From Planctomycetia bacterium (GTDB lineage Bacteria > Planctomycetota > GCA-002687715): a stretch of 64,000 bases of DNA. Below, piece by piece: positions 53,444 through 63,099 of the stretch; position 1 is the stretch's first letter; each line of letters begins with the position of its first letter. The position numbers and the translations under genes are program-made. The stretch lies in contig SXUL01000118.1 of assembly GCA_005790545.1 (NCBI GenBank), positions 121,160 through 185,159 on the forward strand, written 5' to 3'. The notes below the pieces were generated by a model. It searched no databases and was not told where the DNA came from. It saw only the letters and a program-made list of their open reading frames with translations.

Positions 53444-54379
53444 ATGATCAAAGTCGATGGGCTGACGCATCGCTACGGCGATGCGCTCGCGCTGGCAGGA
53501 ATCAGTTTCGAGATTCCGCGCGGGCAAGTGGTGGGGTTGGTCGGGCCCAACGGTGCCGGCAAGACCACCACCATGAAGATCCTCACGGGCTACCTCGCCG
53601 CGGCGTCGGGCACGGCCGCCATCGGTGGCCACGACATCGTGAAGGACCGCCTCGCCGCGCAGAGCCTCATCGGCTACCTGCCGGAGAACGCTCCCATCTG
53701 GCGCGATCTCCTCGTGCAGGACTACCTGATGCTCATGGCCAAGCTCCGCATGGTGCCCGCGAGCGAGCGGCTCAAACGCTTCAGTGCGGTCGTGCGCGCC
53801 CTCGACCTTGAGAGCGTGCTGGTGAAACCTGTTGCGCATCTCTCGAAGGGCTTCCGCCAACGCGTCGGCCTCGCGCAAGCCATGATTCATGATCCGGAGG
53901 TTCTCATCCTCGACGAACCGACCTCAGGACTCGACCCCGCGCAGATCATGGAGATCCGCGAGGTCATCCGACGCATGGGACGCGAGAAGACCGTCATCCT
54001 CTCCACCCACATCCTCTCGGAAGTGGAAGCCACCTGTGATCGCGCGCTGATGATCGTGGGCGGACGCATTCACGTGGACGAGGACATCGCGTCCATCCGC
54101 CACGGGCGTGGGCTGCGTGTGCGCATTGCCGCCGCTCCAACGGGCACACGCGCGAAACTGGCTGCGATTCCTGGCGTGCTGGCCGTCGAGGAATCCGCCG
54201 AAGCGGATGGCAGCACGCTGTTCCGCCTGCAGACCTCCCCGGATCGCGATGTGGCGACAGCCGTCGCAGAATGCGCCCGTGCGGCGGGCGTGCTGGTGAC
54301 GGAGCTCACACGTGAGCGTCATGACCTCGAAGAGATCTTCCGCGCTCTCAAGCACGGCGACAGCGGGAGGGCGGCATGA
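53444..54379 (+). CDS. ABC transporter ATP-binding protein, GldA type
   Basis: Start ATG 53444 after AGGAG (MIKVDGLTHRYGDALALAGISFEIP). The 311-residue ATPase has Walker A GPNGAGKTTTMKILTG, LSKGFRQRVGLAQAM as signature (LSKGF in place of LSGGQ), LILDEPTSGLDP and THILSEVE. GldA-type proteins pair with GldF and GldG in gliding ABC systems; related cassettes with DUF4340 occur in bacteria that do not glide. It is coupled to the permease gene by a four-base overlap. A possible -10, TAGTAT at 53374-53379, and the terminator upstream mark a transcript start. Confidence 0.92.
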   Translation: MIKVDGLTHRYGDALALAGISFEIPRGQVVGLVGPNGAGKTTTMKILTGYLAAASGTAAIGGHDIVKDRLAAQSLIGYLPENAPIWRDLLVQDYLMLMAKLRMVPASERLKRFSAVVRALDLESVLVKPVAHLSKGFRQRVGLAQAMIHDPEVLILDEPTSGLDPAQIMEIREVIRRMGREKTVILSTHILSEVEATCDRALMIVGGRIHVDEDIASIRHGRGLRVRIAAAPTGTRAKLAAIPGVLAVEESAEADGSTLFRLQTSPDRDVATAVAECARAAGVLVTELTRERHDLEEIFRALKHGDSGRAA

Positions 54380-57306
54380 GCAAGACACAATGCGGAAGCT
54401 CGCGAGCGGCGGCGCTCGCCGGACGCGAAGTCGCCGCGGCTCTCACGAGCCCACTGGCATGGGTGTTCACTGCGCTTTTCATCGGCGTCGGTGTCACCAC
54501 GTTCTTCCTCGTGGAGCGCTTCTTCGCCAGTGATCAGGCGACAGTGCGCGGCTTCTTCCGCTGGATGCCGGCACTCCTCGCGCTGGTTGCTCCTGCACTC
54601 ACCATGCGCAGTTGGGCGGACGAGAAGAAACTCGGCAGCTACGAGATGCTGCTCACGCTGCCCATGCGCGCGCGAGAGCTTGTCTGCGGCAAGTTTTTCG
54701 GCGCCGTGGTGGTGCTCGCACTGGCGCTTGTCTTCACGCTCGGCATTCCTTTCGCAGCTGACGCGCACGGCGCTCTCGACTGGGGCCCGGTCCTCGGTGG
54801 CTACCTTGGCTCGCTCCTTCTCGGAGCAGCCTTCATCGCCATCGGGCTCTTCGCCTCCTCGCTCGTGCAGGATCAGATCCTTGCGCTGTTTTTCGGCTGG
54901 GCCATGTGTGCCCTCGCACTGCTCCCGGAAGCGCCCTTCTGGGAATCGCTGCTGCCTTCGGGAGCCGCTTCCGCCCTCAAGAGCTTCGGCTTCGGGGCGC
55001 GCTTCGGCGCGGTGGAACGTGGCCTGCTCGATCTCGGCGACCTCGCCTTCTATACGGCAGCCACCTTCTTCTTCCTCGCGCTGAACGTGCTCGTGCTCGA
55101 ATGGCGCCACCGGAGGGATCGCTGGCAGCTCATCCTCGCGGCCGAACTGCTGCTGGTGAACCTCGTCTGCACGGTGCACATCACGGATGAGCTGCACCTG
55201 TGGCGCGCCGATCTCACCGAAGGCGCTCACTACAGCATCTCGCCTGCCACGCGGGAACTCATGGCCGATCTCTCCGAAGGTGGCGAGATCGTCTTCTATC
55301 ACTCCGCACTCGAGAACCAGCACGAGAAGCTGCGGCCTCTCATCGATCCTCTGAAGGATCTCATCGGCGAGTTCGGCGCTGCCAGTGGCGGACGCATCAA
55401 GACGCGCAGCGTGGAGCTCGACAAGGCCGGTGAACAGGCGCAAACCGAAGCGGAGTCCGGATTCGGCGTGCGCCCCTTCCCGATCCCCGTGCGCGATGCG
55501 TTCCAGTCCGGCTATCGCAGCACCTACTTCAGCGTGGTCATCTCCAACGGCACGGATTTCGAGCACCTCAATCTGGAACAGCTCATCAACGTCGTCGAAC
55601 GAGGCGGCACGGATTGGGAAGTGGAGCTTGGCGATGTGGAGTTCCTGACGGCACGAGCACTGAAAAAACTCGCACGCGGCTTCGGCAGCGTGCCGGGCGC
55701 ACTCGTCGCCCACGACGTGAAGGCCGAGGTGGAGGTGTTGCTGACTGCGCCCGACACCTTGCCGGAACATCTGAAGACGCTCCGCGAAACCGTGCAGCAG
55801 GTCGGCGACCGGCTGACGCGTGAGTCCGCGGGGCACTTCAGCCTCCGCATCACGGACCCTTGGGACGGCAAAGCCTCGCCGGAAGAGCGGAAGTCCGCGG
55901 ACCTCGAGCTCAAGCGCAAGCACCGCATCACTCCCGTGCCGCGCGATTACTTCTCGGAAGACTCGTACCACGCTTGGGCGGTGTTGAAGGTCGGCGAACG
56001 CAAGGAAGTACTCGGGCTGTACAGCTCGCAGACGGCACTCGGCGCTGCCGATGTGAAGACACATCTCGAAGGCGCCCTGAAGCGCCTCATCCCCGGGTTT
56101 CTTGCGGTGGTCGGCTTCGCCTCACCCAAGGTGGACATGGACCCCATGATGGCTCAGTTCGGCCAGCGCCCGCCACCCGATGAATTCGCATCGTTGCAGG
56201 AACTCCTCAGCAGCGAGTACGAAGTGCGGCGCGTCAATCTCATGGGTGAAGCCCCGGAAATCCCGCGCGAAGTGGGCACACTCCTCGTGGCGAGGCCAAA
56301 GGCTCTCAGCGACAAGGCCCTCTTCGAACTCGACCAGTTCATCATGCGCGGCGGCCGGCTCATCCTGCTCGCCGACAACTTCACACTGGATGCGGAAGGC
56401 TCCGGTCGTACGGGGAGCATTGAGGTGGCTGCGGTAGATACCGCATCGCTCCGCCCGTTCCTCGCCCATTTCGGCATCGTGCTGGCGCCCGACCTGGTGC
56501 TCGATGAACGCTGCGACTACCTGCCGCTCCTGAAGACGCGTCAGGTCGGCCGCGAACGTGTGCGCTACATCGAAGATGTCGCCTACCCGTACTTCCTCAC
56601 GCTTCCGCGCGAGAGCATGGACGCGGAACACGCCATCACGCGCGAACTCCCCGGCAGCGGTCTCTTCTGGGCCTCGCCTGTCTCCCTCGGCAAGTTGCCT
56701 GAGGGAGTGCAAGGCGTGGCGTTGCTCCGCAGTTCCGAGAAGTCGGCGCTGAAGGTGGATGCGACGGACGTGGATTCGGTGCTCGACGCAGGCTTCAAGG
56801 CCGGCCCCGAGGCGAAGGCCCACGGACTCGCGGTGGAAGTGAAGGGCTCCTTCAAGTCGTTCTTCGCGGACAAGGCCATCCCGGGCATCGACAAGCCCGT
56901 CAACGCCGCGGCCGACGCGAAGTCACGCGGTGCGCCGCTCGCAGAGTCCCAACAAGCGGCGAACCTCCTCGTCATCGGCGATTCCGATGGTTTCACACCC
57001 ACGGTGTTCCGCGCCTTCCAGCAGTCGGAGGATGTGTTCCAGAGCAACTTCCGCTTGCTCACGAACGCCATCGACGAAGGCGGCGAAGACAGCGATCTGA
57101 TGCCGCTCAGAAACAGACCGCCTGTACGCCGTCCGCTCGAAGGTCTGTCGAAACTCTCACCGGAAGAACGTGGCTCCGTCGCTGAAGCGAGCTTCATGAC
57201 CACGCTCTTCGGTTCCCTTGCAGCGCTCGGTGTCTGCGGGCTCCTCTGGTGGATTCGTCGCCGCGCACAACGTCCCATTGCCCTCGTCGGAGGCTCCAAG
57301 TCATGA
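54376..57306 (+). CDS. Fused ABC-2 permease plus GldG-type auxiliary protein
   Basis: The 976-residue protein begins in the membrane: residues 15-240 carry the six or so segments of a permease (VFTALFIGVGVTTFFL, RWMPALLALVAPALTMRSW, VVVLALALVFTLGIPF, YLGSLLLGAAFIAIGLFASSL and ATFFFLALNVLVLEW). From about 270 to 945 it is a GldG/DUF4350-like periplasmic domain (WRADLTEGAHYSISPATRELMADL, VLGLYSSQTALGAADVKTH, NLLVIGDSDGFTP), ending in a C-terminal membrane segment (TLFGSLAALGVCGLLWW). In many bacteria these are two proteins (GldF and GldG); here they are joined. It overlaps the ATPase gene by four bases and the DUF4340 gene by four bases. Confidence 0.88.
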   Translation: MSKTQCGSSRAAALAGREVAAALTSPLAWVFTALFIGVGVTTFFLVERFFASDQATVRGFFRWMPALLALVAPALTMRSWADEKKLGSYEMLLTLPMRARELVCGKFFGAVVVLALALVFTLGIPFAADAHGALDWGPVLGGYLGSLLLGAAFIAIGLFASSLVQDQILALFFGWAMCALALLPEAPFWESLLPSGAASALKSFGFGARFGAVERGLLDLGDLAFYTAATFFFLALNVLVLEWRHRRDRWQLILAAELLLVNLVCTVHITDELHLWRADLTEGAHYSISPATRELMADLSEGGEIVFYHSALENQHEKLRPLIDPLKDLIGEFGAASGGRIKTRSVELDKAGEQAQTEAESGFGVRPFPIPVRDAFQSGYRSTYFSVVISNGTDFEHLNLEQLINVVERGGTDWEVELGDVEFLTARALKKLARGFGSVPGALVAHDVKAEVEVLLTAPDTLPEHLKTLRETVQQVGDRLTRESAGHFSLRITDPWDGKASPEERKSADLELKRKHRITPVPRDYFSEDSYHAWAVLKVGERKEVLGLYSSQTALGAADVKTHLEGALKRLIPGFLAVVGFASPKVDMDPMMAQFGQRPPPDEFASLQELLSSEYEVRRVNLMGEAPEIPREVGTLLVARPKALSDKALFELDQFIMRGGRLILLADNFTLDAEGSGRTGSIEVAAVDTASLRPFLAHFGIVLAPDLVLDERCDYLPLLKTRQVGRERVRYIEDVAYPYFLTLPRESMDAEHAITRELPGSGLFWASPVSLGKLPEGVQGVALLRSSEKSALKVDATDVDSVLDAGFKAGPEAKAHGLAVEVKGSFKSFFADKAIPGIDKPVNAAADAKSRGAPLAESQQAANLLVIGDSDGFTPTVFRAFQQSEDVFQSNFRLLTNAIDEGGEDSDLMPLRNRPPVRRPLEGLSKLSPEERGSVAEASFMTTLFGSLAALGVCGLLWWIRRRAQRPIALVGGSKS

Positions 57307-58382
57307 ACCGCCTCGTCCTGGTCCTCGCTGCTCTCGCAGCACTGCAGATCGTCATGATCACCACCTGCCTCGGCCCGGCGGAATCCGCTTCCACGCAGGG
57401 CGCGGTCGTTATCACGCAGCCTTTTGCCGCTCTGCAGGACGTGGACATCCACGCCCTCGAAGTCACCGAGAGCGACGGCACAGCGGTGAAGCTCGCACGC
57501 GGTGCCGAGAAAGATGGCGCTCCGGGTGCCTTCGGCCTCGTGGACAAGGGCAACTACCCCGCCAAGCAGACGGAGGTGGACAACCTCATGGGCGCCCTGA
57601 AGAAGCTCTCGACGGGGCGCGTGGCAACGCGGCAAGAGAAGTCGTTCACGGCGCTTGAAGTGGCGGACCAGAACTTCAACCGCCACGTGATTGCGAAGAA
57701 GAAGGATGGCACCGTGCTGGCGGACTTCTTCCTCGGCAGTGGCAAGAAGGGTGGCTCCATCTTCTTCCGCCGCGCCGGGGGGGATGTGGCCCAGCATGCA
57801 ACCGGCGTCGAAACGTGGGAGTTCTCCGCCAGTTCGAGCTCGTGGGTTGATTCGCAGTTCACCGAGATTCCGGTGGACGAGGTCACTCTGCTCACCCTTG
57901 AGCGCAGCGAAGGAACGCTGCGCCTCGAAAAGAGCGAGCGCGTGAAAGTCGTCGAACCGCAAACACCCCCGAAAGAAGGCGAGCAGCAAGAGACCGAGGT
58001 GATCTGGACCGAGACCACGGCCGTGCCACCTCGCATTGCAGACAACAGCAAGGTCGAAGCGCTCCTCGCATCCCTCGGCCGCATTTACATTGCTGAACCG
58101 GTGGGACAGGGCGAGAAGCCGGAACAGGGTTTCGAGAAGCCCTCAGCTCGCGCCACGCTCCAGAAGAAGGACGGCAGCACCATTGTGCTCTCCATCGGTG
58201 CGAAGCGTGAGAAGGAGAACGACTGGTTCATCAAGAAGAGCGGCTTCGACTGGGTTGCCACCGTGCGCAGTTACACCGTCGAAGATGTGTTCCAGAAGAA
58301 GTCTGACGCGCTGCAGGCAGACAAGAAAGACGAAACCCCCGTGCCCGATTCCGGGCACGAGGGCCACGATCACAAGAAGTGA
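57303..58382 (+). CDS. DUF4340-domain protein of the GldA/GldFG-type cassette
   Basis: ATG 57303 gives a 359-residue protein. It has an N-terminal hydrophobic segment (LVLVLAALAALQIVMITT) and a periplasmic repeat domain rich in beta-strands and Lys (LARGAEKDGAPGAFGLVDKGNYPAKQTEVDNLMGALKKL and EWGVETWEFSASSSSWVDS-like). This is the DUF4340 layout found in cassettes with GldG-type proteins. A His-rich tail (DSGHEGHDHKK) could bind metal. The four-base overlap links it to the fused permease. Its role is likely to assist the ABC system at the envelope, but the mechanism is not known. Confidence 0.85.
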   Translation: MNRLVLVLAALAALQIVMITTCLGPAESASTQGAVVITQPFAALQDVDIHALEVTESDGTAVKLARGAEKDGAPGAFGLVDKGNYPAKQTEVDNLMGALKKLSTGRVATRQEKSFTALEVADQNFNRHVIAKKKDGTVLADFFLGSGKKGGSIFFRRAGGDVAQHATGVETWEFSASSSSWVDSQFTEIPVDEVTLLTLERSEGTLRLEKSERVKVVEPQTPPKEGEQQETEVIWTETTAVPPRIADNSKVEALLASLGRIYIAEPVGQGEKPEQGFEKPSARATLQKKDGSTIVLSIGAKREKENDWFIKKSGFDWVATVRSYTVEDVFQKKSDALQADKKDETPVPDSGHEGHDHKK

Positions 58383-58423
58383 TGCTCGCCGGCGCGCGTG
58401 AGAACGCGCGCCAGTGCTGTGCA

Positions 58424-59857
58424 TCAGAAGTTCGCGGTGAGCTGCGCCCAGAACCAGTCCGCGTCGCGATCGGCGCCAGGATTGCCGGCTGCCGTGTCGG
58501 TGACGAACTGACCCGCGAAGAAGCGCGAGTAGCCGAACCAGAGCAGGGTGTTCTTGCCGACGTTCCACTTGGCCGAGAGATCGATCTCGCTGCCGACGTG
58601 GTCGTCCGCACCGGCAAGTCCGCCACGGATCACACCCGTGCCGGCGCCATACCAGCTGTCATTCACCGAATCGAGAGTGAAGTCGTGGAACGCCACCTCC
58701 ACACTCCAGTCGGCGCAGGGCTTCATATCGAAACGCACGGCGATGTCCGTGCCGTTCTTCCAGCTGAAGAGATCCATGAAACCCTGATAGGCATGACCGA
58801 ACGGATAGAGCGGGTTGAAGGTCTCGTACTTGCCGTCGGCGGCATTGTCATCACCGCTGCCCCAGGTCCACTCAGCACTGAAACGAGGCTTCCAATCACC
58901 ATCCAGCGTGTAGCCGACGGTTGCCGCATACGCCGAGGCATCGACCTCGCCTTGCGCGCTTTGACGGCTGCCTGATTGCCAAGCGAGGTCCGCAGACCAA
59001 TCGATGGCACCATGCTTGCCCTCGCCGTGGAGAGTCGTCGTGCCGATGGAAACAGGCACCGTAGAATTCGGGGATTCGAGCCAGAGGTACGCTGCCCCGA
59101 GGGTCACGTCCTTCAGGCCCTTGTAGGTGAGCGCGACGGACTCAACGTGGTCCGTGCTGGTCGCTGGAGCCGCTGGGTCATCCGTCTTGATGACCTGCCA
59201 GCCGCCGAGCACTTCGAGGTCACCGAACGAACCGAAGACCTGCGCACCATCCCACGCACGACCGACTGGATGCCAATCCAGCGATGAAATCAGGCGCTGA
59301 TTCCAGAGAGCCTGCTCGAAGCGGCCGAGACGCGCCGTGAGATTCGTCCCGCAGAGCTTCTCCCAGTCGAGATAGCCCTGGTGCAAATCAACGCCCGCCG
59401 AGTCTGTGAGGACAGAGCCTTCATCGCCGAGGTAGCGCGAGTCCTGAAGCTCCGCGAACACACGCACGTTGTCCGCCACGCGGGCATCCACATTCACGCG
59501 CGTACGCATGAATGCCAGAGCGTGATCGCCGACGGGGCTGCCCGGGCTGCCATAGCTGTACGGCGAACGGAACTCCGTGCGCATGCGGAACTGTCCGCCA
59601 AGGGTCGTGGCGGAGGCCTTCTTGGCGGTGACATTCACCGCGGCCTTCTCCTGCAGCGCGAGGGCGTTGATGCTCGCTTCGAGTTCGTTGCCCTCGTAGC
59701 CCGCGAGGCGGGATTCGAGTTCGACAACGCGTTGCGCAAGGCCATCGGCCTTCGCCGCCTTCGCTTCCAATTCCCTCAGGCGCTGCTCCACATCCTGCGC
59801 CGCGAGTACTCCCGCGAGGAGGAAGAGGCCTGTCACGAGTGATCCGAATTTCGACAT
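58424..59857 (-). CDS. Porin of the alginate-export/OprB-like beta-barrel type
   Basis: Start ATG 59857 (MSKFGSLVTGLFLLAGVLAAQ signal), after an AAGGACTC Shine-Dalgarno site. A coiled-coil part (RLRELEAKAAKADGLAQRVVELES) is followed by a beta-barrel of alternating strands: GQFRMRTEFRSPYSYGS, RVNVDARVADNVRVFAELQDSRYLGDEGSV and DGDWKPRFSAEWTWGSGDDN, with the final TANF as terminal aromatic. This is the alginate-export type barrel (AlgE-like) that lets small carbohydrates or ions pass. The gene is convergent with the DUF4340 gene. No transporter of the same kind is next to it. Length 477 residues. Confidence 0.82.
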   Translation of the reverse strand: MSKFGSLVTGLFLLAGVLAAQDVEQRLRELEAKAAKADGLAQRVVELESRLAGYEGNELEASINALALQEKAAVNVTAKKASATTLGGQFRMRTEFRSPYSYGSPGSPVGDHALAFMRTRVNVDARVADNVRVFAELQDSRYLGDEGSVLTDSAGVDLHQGYLDWEKLCGTNLTARLGRFEQALWNQRLISSLDWHPVGRAWDGAQVFGSFGDLEVLGGWQVIKTDDPAAPATSTDHVESVALTYKGLKDVTLGAAYLWLESPNSTVPVSIGTTTLHGEGKHGAIDWSADLAWQSGSRQSAQGEVDASAYAATVGYTLDGDWKPRFSAEWTWGSGDDNAADGKYETFNPLYPFGHAYQGFMDLFSWKNGTDIAVRFDMKPCADWSVEVAFHDFTLDSVNDSWYGAGTGVIRGGLAGADDHVGSEIDLSAKWNVGKNTLLWFGYSRFFAGQFVTDTAAGNPGADRDADWFWAQLTANF

Positions 59858-60284
59858 GGCGAGTCCTTTCCAATGGACGGCGGGCAGTTGCCCGCAACCT
59901 ACCACCACTGCCCACGGCCGAGAGTCCACAAGGTAGAGACACTTCGTCCGGGGTTCCGGATGGGTGTGTATCAAATGGAGGGCCAAAGCGGCGCTCCTGG
60001 TGCTTTCTCGTCGGAGAGCCTGCCTCCGGAACTTGATTCGTTGACTGGCGCCATGTCGCGAGAGTGCTTGGGTCGTGCCTCGGGATCGCGGCGAGGCGTC
60101 ACGCCGCCCGCCCCGTGCGCGAATCTCCCATGCTGGAACGCACGCTGCGGCCGCGAAATGGGAACTTTCCCCACCTCCCTTGAAGGCCCCCGCAACGGGA
60201 TCGCAAGATCCCGTCTCCCCGACCCGGACGGTCCGGAGCCCCACGGTGGGGCTTGGAGTGTCTCCGAGAGCGGAACCAACCCTC
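59858..60284. other. Divergent intergenic region with three hairpins before topB
   Basis: These 427 bases separate the porin start from topB. No protein is supported. From 60195 to 60253 there are three adjacent perfect or near-perfect inverted repeats: ACGGGATC-GCAA-GATCCCGT (60195-60214, an eight-base stem with a GCAA tetraloop), CCGGACGGTCCGG (60224-60236) and AGCCCCACGGTGGGGCT (60237-60253). They sit 31 bases before the topB ATG, so they are likely part of the topB leader and may regulate it or fold as an mRNA structure. No T-run follows, so they do not look like terminators. Confidence 0.55.
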
Positions 60285-63038
60285 ATGAAAACACTGGTCA
60301 TCACGGAGAAGAAGTCGGTCGCGGACGACTTCTCGAGGGTACTGGGCGGCTTCAAGGCCAAGGGGAGCCTCGCTTACGAAAACGATCACATGGTGATCGC
60401 CTGGGCCAGCGGACATCTCCTCGAACTCCAGGACCCATCGCTCTACGAGAAGCGCTGGAAGCACTGGTCGCTTGGCGAACTGCCGATCCTCCCGGCGAGT
60501 TTCGTGCGCAAGCCTCGCGACGGCTACGGCAAGGGAACTGAACTCCTCACGCATCTCGTGAAGCAGATCGCGCGCGCGGACGTGAGCAAGCTCGTCAATG
60601 CTTGCGACGCCGGCCGTGAAGGCGAGTTGATCTTCAGCCTCATTCTTGAACATGCCATCGAGGGCAAGCCCGACTGCGGTGAGAAGCCGGTCCAGCGTCT
60701 CTGGTTGCAGAGCATGACCGCCAACGCCATCCGCAACGCATTCCAAGAGCTGCGCGAGGCCGGTGACTACGCGCCGCTCCGCGATGCGGCCTATGCCCGC
60801 GACGAGGCCGACTGGATCGTCGGAATGAATGGCACGCGCGGTTTCACGCGCAAGTTCATGGGCCGCGCGAAGAGCTTTTTCGCCGTGGGGCGCGTGAAGA
60901 CTCCGACCCTCGCCTTCCTCGTGGACCGCGAACGTGAGATCGACAACTTCCGCACGGTGCCCTACTTCCAGGTGGACGCGACCTTCAGCGTTCCGGGAGG
61001 CACGTACATCGGACGCTGGAGCGGTCCGGATGAGGACGGCAAGAAAGCCGACCGCCTGAAGACCCGCGCGCGCGCCGACGAGATCGCCGCGCGCGTGCAG
61101 GGCCGTGAGGGCAAGGCCACCGAGAAGCACACCACACGCACGGAAGCGGCGCCGCTCCTCTACGACCTCACCACGCTGCAACGCGAGGCCTCATCACGCT
61201 TCGGCTACACCCTCGACCGCACTCTGAGCCTCGTGCAGAGTCTGTACGAACAGAAGAAAGCCGTCACCTATCCGCGCACGAGTTCGCGCTACCTGCCCAC
61301 GGATTATCAAGCCGAAATTCCGCGCCTCGCGGGCGCCCTGCTCGAAGGCGAGATGGCCGCCATCGCCGCGCGCGCTGTTTCGGAAGCCGGCGGTCTCGCT
61401 GGCTTGAAACCCATCCGCCGCGACCGCGTCTTTGACGACAAGAAGGTCAGCGACCACTTTGCACTCATCCCCACCGGCGAGAACCCGAAGAACCTCCGCG
61501 ACGACGAACGCCGCATCTTCGAGCTGATCGTGCGCCGGTTCTTCGCCGTCTTCCTGCCGCTCGCGCACTGGGAAAACATCACGCGCGAGACCGTGATCGA
61601 AGGCGAGAGCTTCATGACGCGCGATCGCCGCCTCTCGAAGCCCGGCTGGCGTTGCGTCGATCCGGTCCCTGATGCGAAGGATCTCGCCGCTCTGCCGGCG
61701 GACGGAGTGGTCGGGACCACACTCGTTGAAGTGCTCGACAAGGAGACGCTGCCGCCTGCGCGCTACACGGACGGCACGCTGGTGAAGGCCATGGAAACCG
61801 CGAGCGCGGACCTCGCGTTGCCCGAAACGGAAGACTCCGAGAAGGTCCTCGAGGATGAACAACTCGAAGCCCTGAAGGAAAAGGGCATCGGCACGGCGGC
61901 CACGCGAGCGGCCATCGTGAAAGATCTGATCATGAAGCAGCTCGCGCGCCGCGAGCCGGGACGCATCGTTCCCACGCCCCTCGGTTGCACGCTGGTGCGC
62001 CTCGTGCGCAACCTGAAACTCGGCTTCCTCGCTGAGCCCGAACTCACCGGCGACTGGGAATACCGCCTCGCCCGCATGGCGAACGGCGGCTACTCGCGCA
62101 GGGAATGGGATGCCGCCATCCGCGAGAAGACGACGGAGATCGTGACCGCGCTGCGCGACAACCCGTTGAAGAACGAGGAAGTGTTCGCGGTGGATCACCC
62201 GGCGGGAGCCGTCTTCCCTTGCCCTGCGTGCAAGAACCCGCTCGTCGAGAAGACCTTCTCCTGGATGTGCTCCACCGAAGGCTGCGAGGTCAACGTCTCC
62301 AAGGATCAGCGCGGCAAGTACCTCTTCCCCGAGACCATGGCGCTCTTGCTCCGTGAAAAGCGCGCCGGGCCATGGACGGGCTTCGCACGCACACGCGCGG
62401 CCGGTTTCCTGAAACTCCGCGACGACCATCAGGTGGAAGTCGAACTCCTCGCCACGGTGGATGAAGGTGACGAGCTCCTGGAACAGGGTGATGATCCTTT
62501 CGAGTCCGTGCCCGACGGCACCGAGATGGGCAAGTGCCCGCGCTGCGCGAGCATCGTCACGCGCGATGGCATGGGCTACCGCTGTGCGAAGAACATCTCG
62601 CGCAAGAAGGACAAGGAGTGCGACTTCCGCCTCTCCGAGAAGATCAAGTACCGCTATCTCCCGCCCGCGCAGATCAGAAAGATGCTGAACGGCGAGAAGA
62701 CGGACGAGCTCTTCGGCTTCGTGTCGATGCGCGGCAAGAAGTTCAAGGCCTCGCTCTTCTACAAGGATGGCCAGTTGCAATGGGAGTTTCCGCCACGGAA
62801 ACCCCGCGTCCCCAAGGATCCGACCAAGAAGAGCGCGAAGGGTGGCCGCAAGCGGAAGACTGCAACAGGTGCTGCGACAGCGGTGGACGCCGCGGCAACG
62901 CCTGTCGCTGACAACGGAACACCCGGCGGGCCTGCGCTGCCCCTCGCCCCTGCTGCGGCGGCCACACCCGTTGTGGAGAAGAAGCCCCGTCCGCGCCCAT
63001 CCCGCAAGAAACCGGCTGCCGAACCTGAATCCCCCTGA
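60285..63038 (+). CDS. topB: DNA topoisomerase III
   Basis: The 917-residue protein (MKTLVITEKKSVADDFSRVLGGF) is a type IA topoisomerase. The Toprim domain has LVNACDAGREGELIFSLI; the catalytic Tyr is in AVTYPRTSSRYLP; KGIGTAATRAAIVKDL is another family motif. Zinc-ribbon-like segments follow (CPACKNPLVEKTF...CSTEGC and CPRCASIVT...CAKN), and a Lys/Ala-rich tail ends with KKPRPRPSRKKPAAE. It relaxes negative supercoils and decatenates DNA through a 5'-phosphotyrosine. The family is firm. It is longer than E. coli TopB (653 residues), owing to the extra C-terminal zinc modules and tail. Confidence 0.96.
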   Translation: MKTLVITEKKSVADDFSRVLGGFKAKGSLAYENDHMVIAWASGHLLELQDPSLYEKRWKHWSLGELPILPASFVRKPRDGYGKGTELLTHLVKQIARADVSKLVNACDAGREGELIFSLILEHAIEGKPDCGEKPVQRLWLQSMTANAIRNAFQELREAGDYAPLRDAAYARDEADWIVGMNGTRGFTRKFMGRAKSFFAVGRVKTPTLAFLVDREREIDNFRTVPYFQVDATFSVPGGTYIGRWSGPDEDGKKADRLKTRARADEIAARVQGREGKATEKHTTRTEAAPLLYDLTTLQREASSRFGYTLDRTLSLVQSLYEQKKAVTYPRTSSRYLPTDYQAEIPRLAGALLEGEMAAIAARAVSEAGGLAGLKPIRRDRVFDDKKVSDHFALIPTGENPKNLRDDERRIFELIVRRFFAVFLPLAHWENITRETVIEGESFMTRDRRLSKPGWRCVDPVPDAKDLAALPADGVVGTTLVEVLDKETLPPARYTDGTLVKAMETASADLALPETEDSEKVLEDEQLEALKEKGIGTAATRAAIVKDLIMKQLARREPGRIVPTPLGCTLVRLVRNLKLGFLAEPELTGDWEYRLARMANGGYSRREWDAAIREKTTEIVTALRDNPLKNEEVFAVDHPAGAVFPCPACKNPLVEKTFSWMCSTEGCEVNVSKDQRGKYLFPETMALLLREKRAGPWTGFARTRAAGFLKLRDDHQVEVELLATVDEGDELLEQGDDPFESVPDGTEMGKCPRCASIVTRDGMGYRCAKNISRKKDKECDFRLSEKIKYRYLPPAQIRKMLNGEKTDELFGFVSMRGKKFKASLFYKDGQLQWEFPPRKPRVPKDPTKKSAKGGRKRKTATGAATAVDAAATPVADNGTPGGPALPLAPAAAATPVVEKKPRPRPSRKKPAAEPESP

Positions 63039-63074
63039 GCGCGCATTGCGCGTCTGATGGATTCACTGCACCGC

Positions 63075-63080
63075 TATACT
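63075..63080 (+). promoter_or_regulatory. Candidate -10 element for aceE
   Basis: TATACT lies 19 bases before the aceE start (63100), preceded by no strong -35. An AAGGC Shine-Dalgarno site lies between. The hexamer matches the -10 consensus at five of six positions. It stands alone and is only suggestive. Confidence 0.35.
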
Positions 63081-63099
63081 CGGCCCGGCAAGGCACAGC

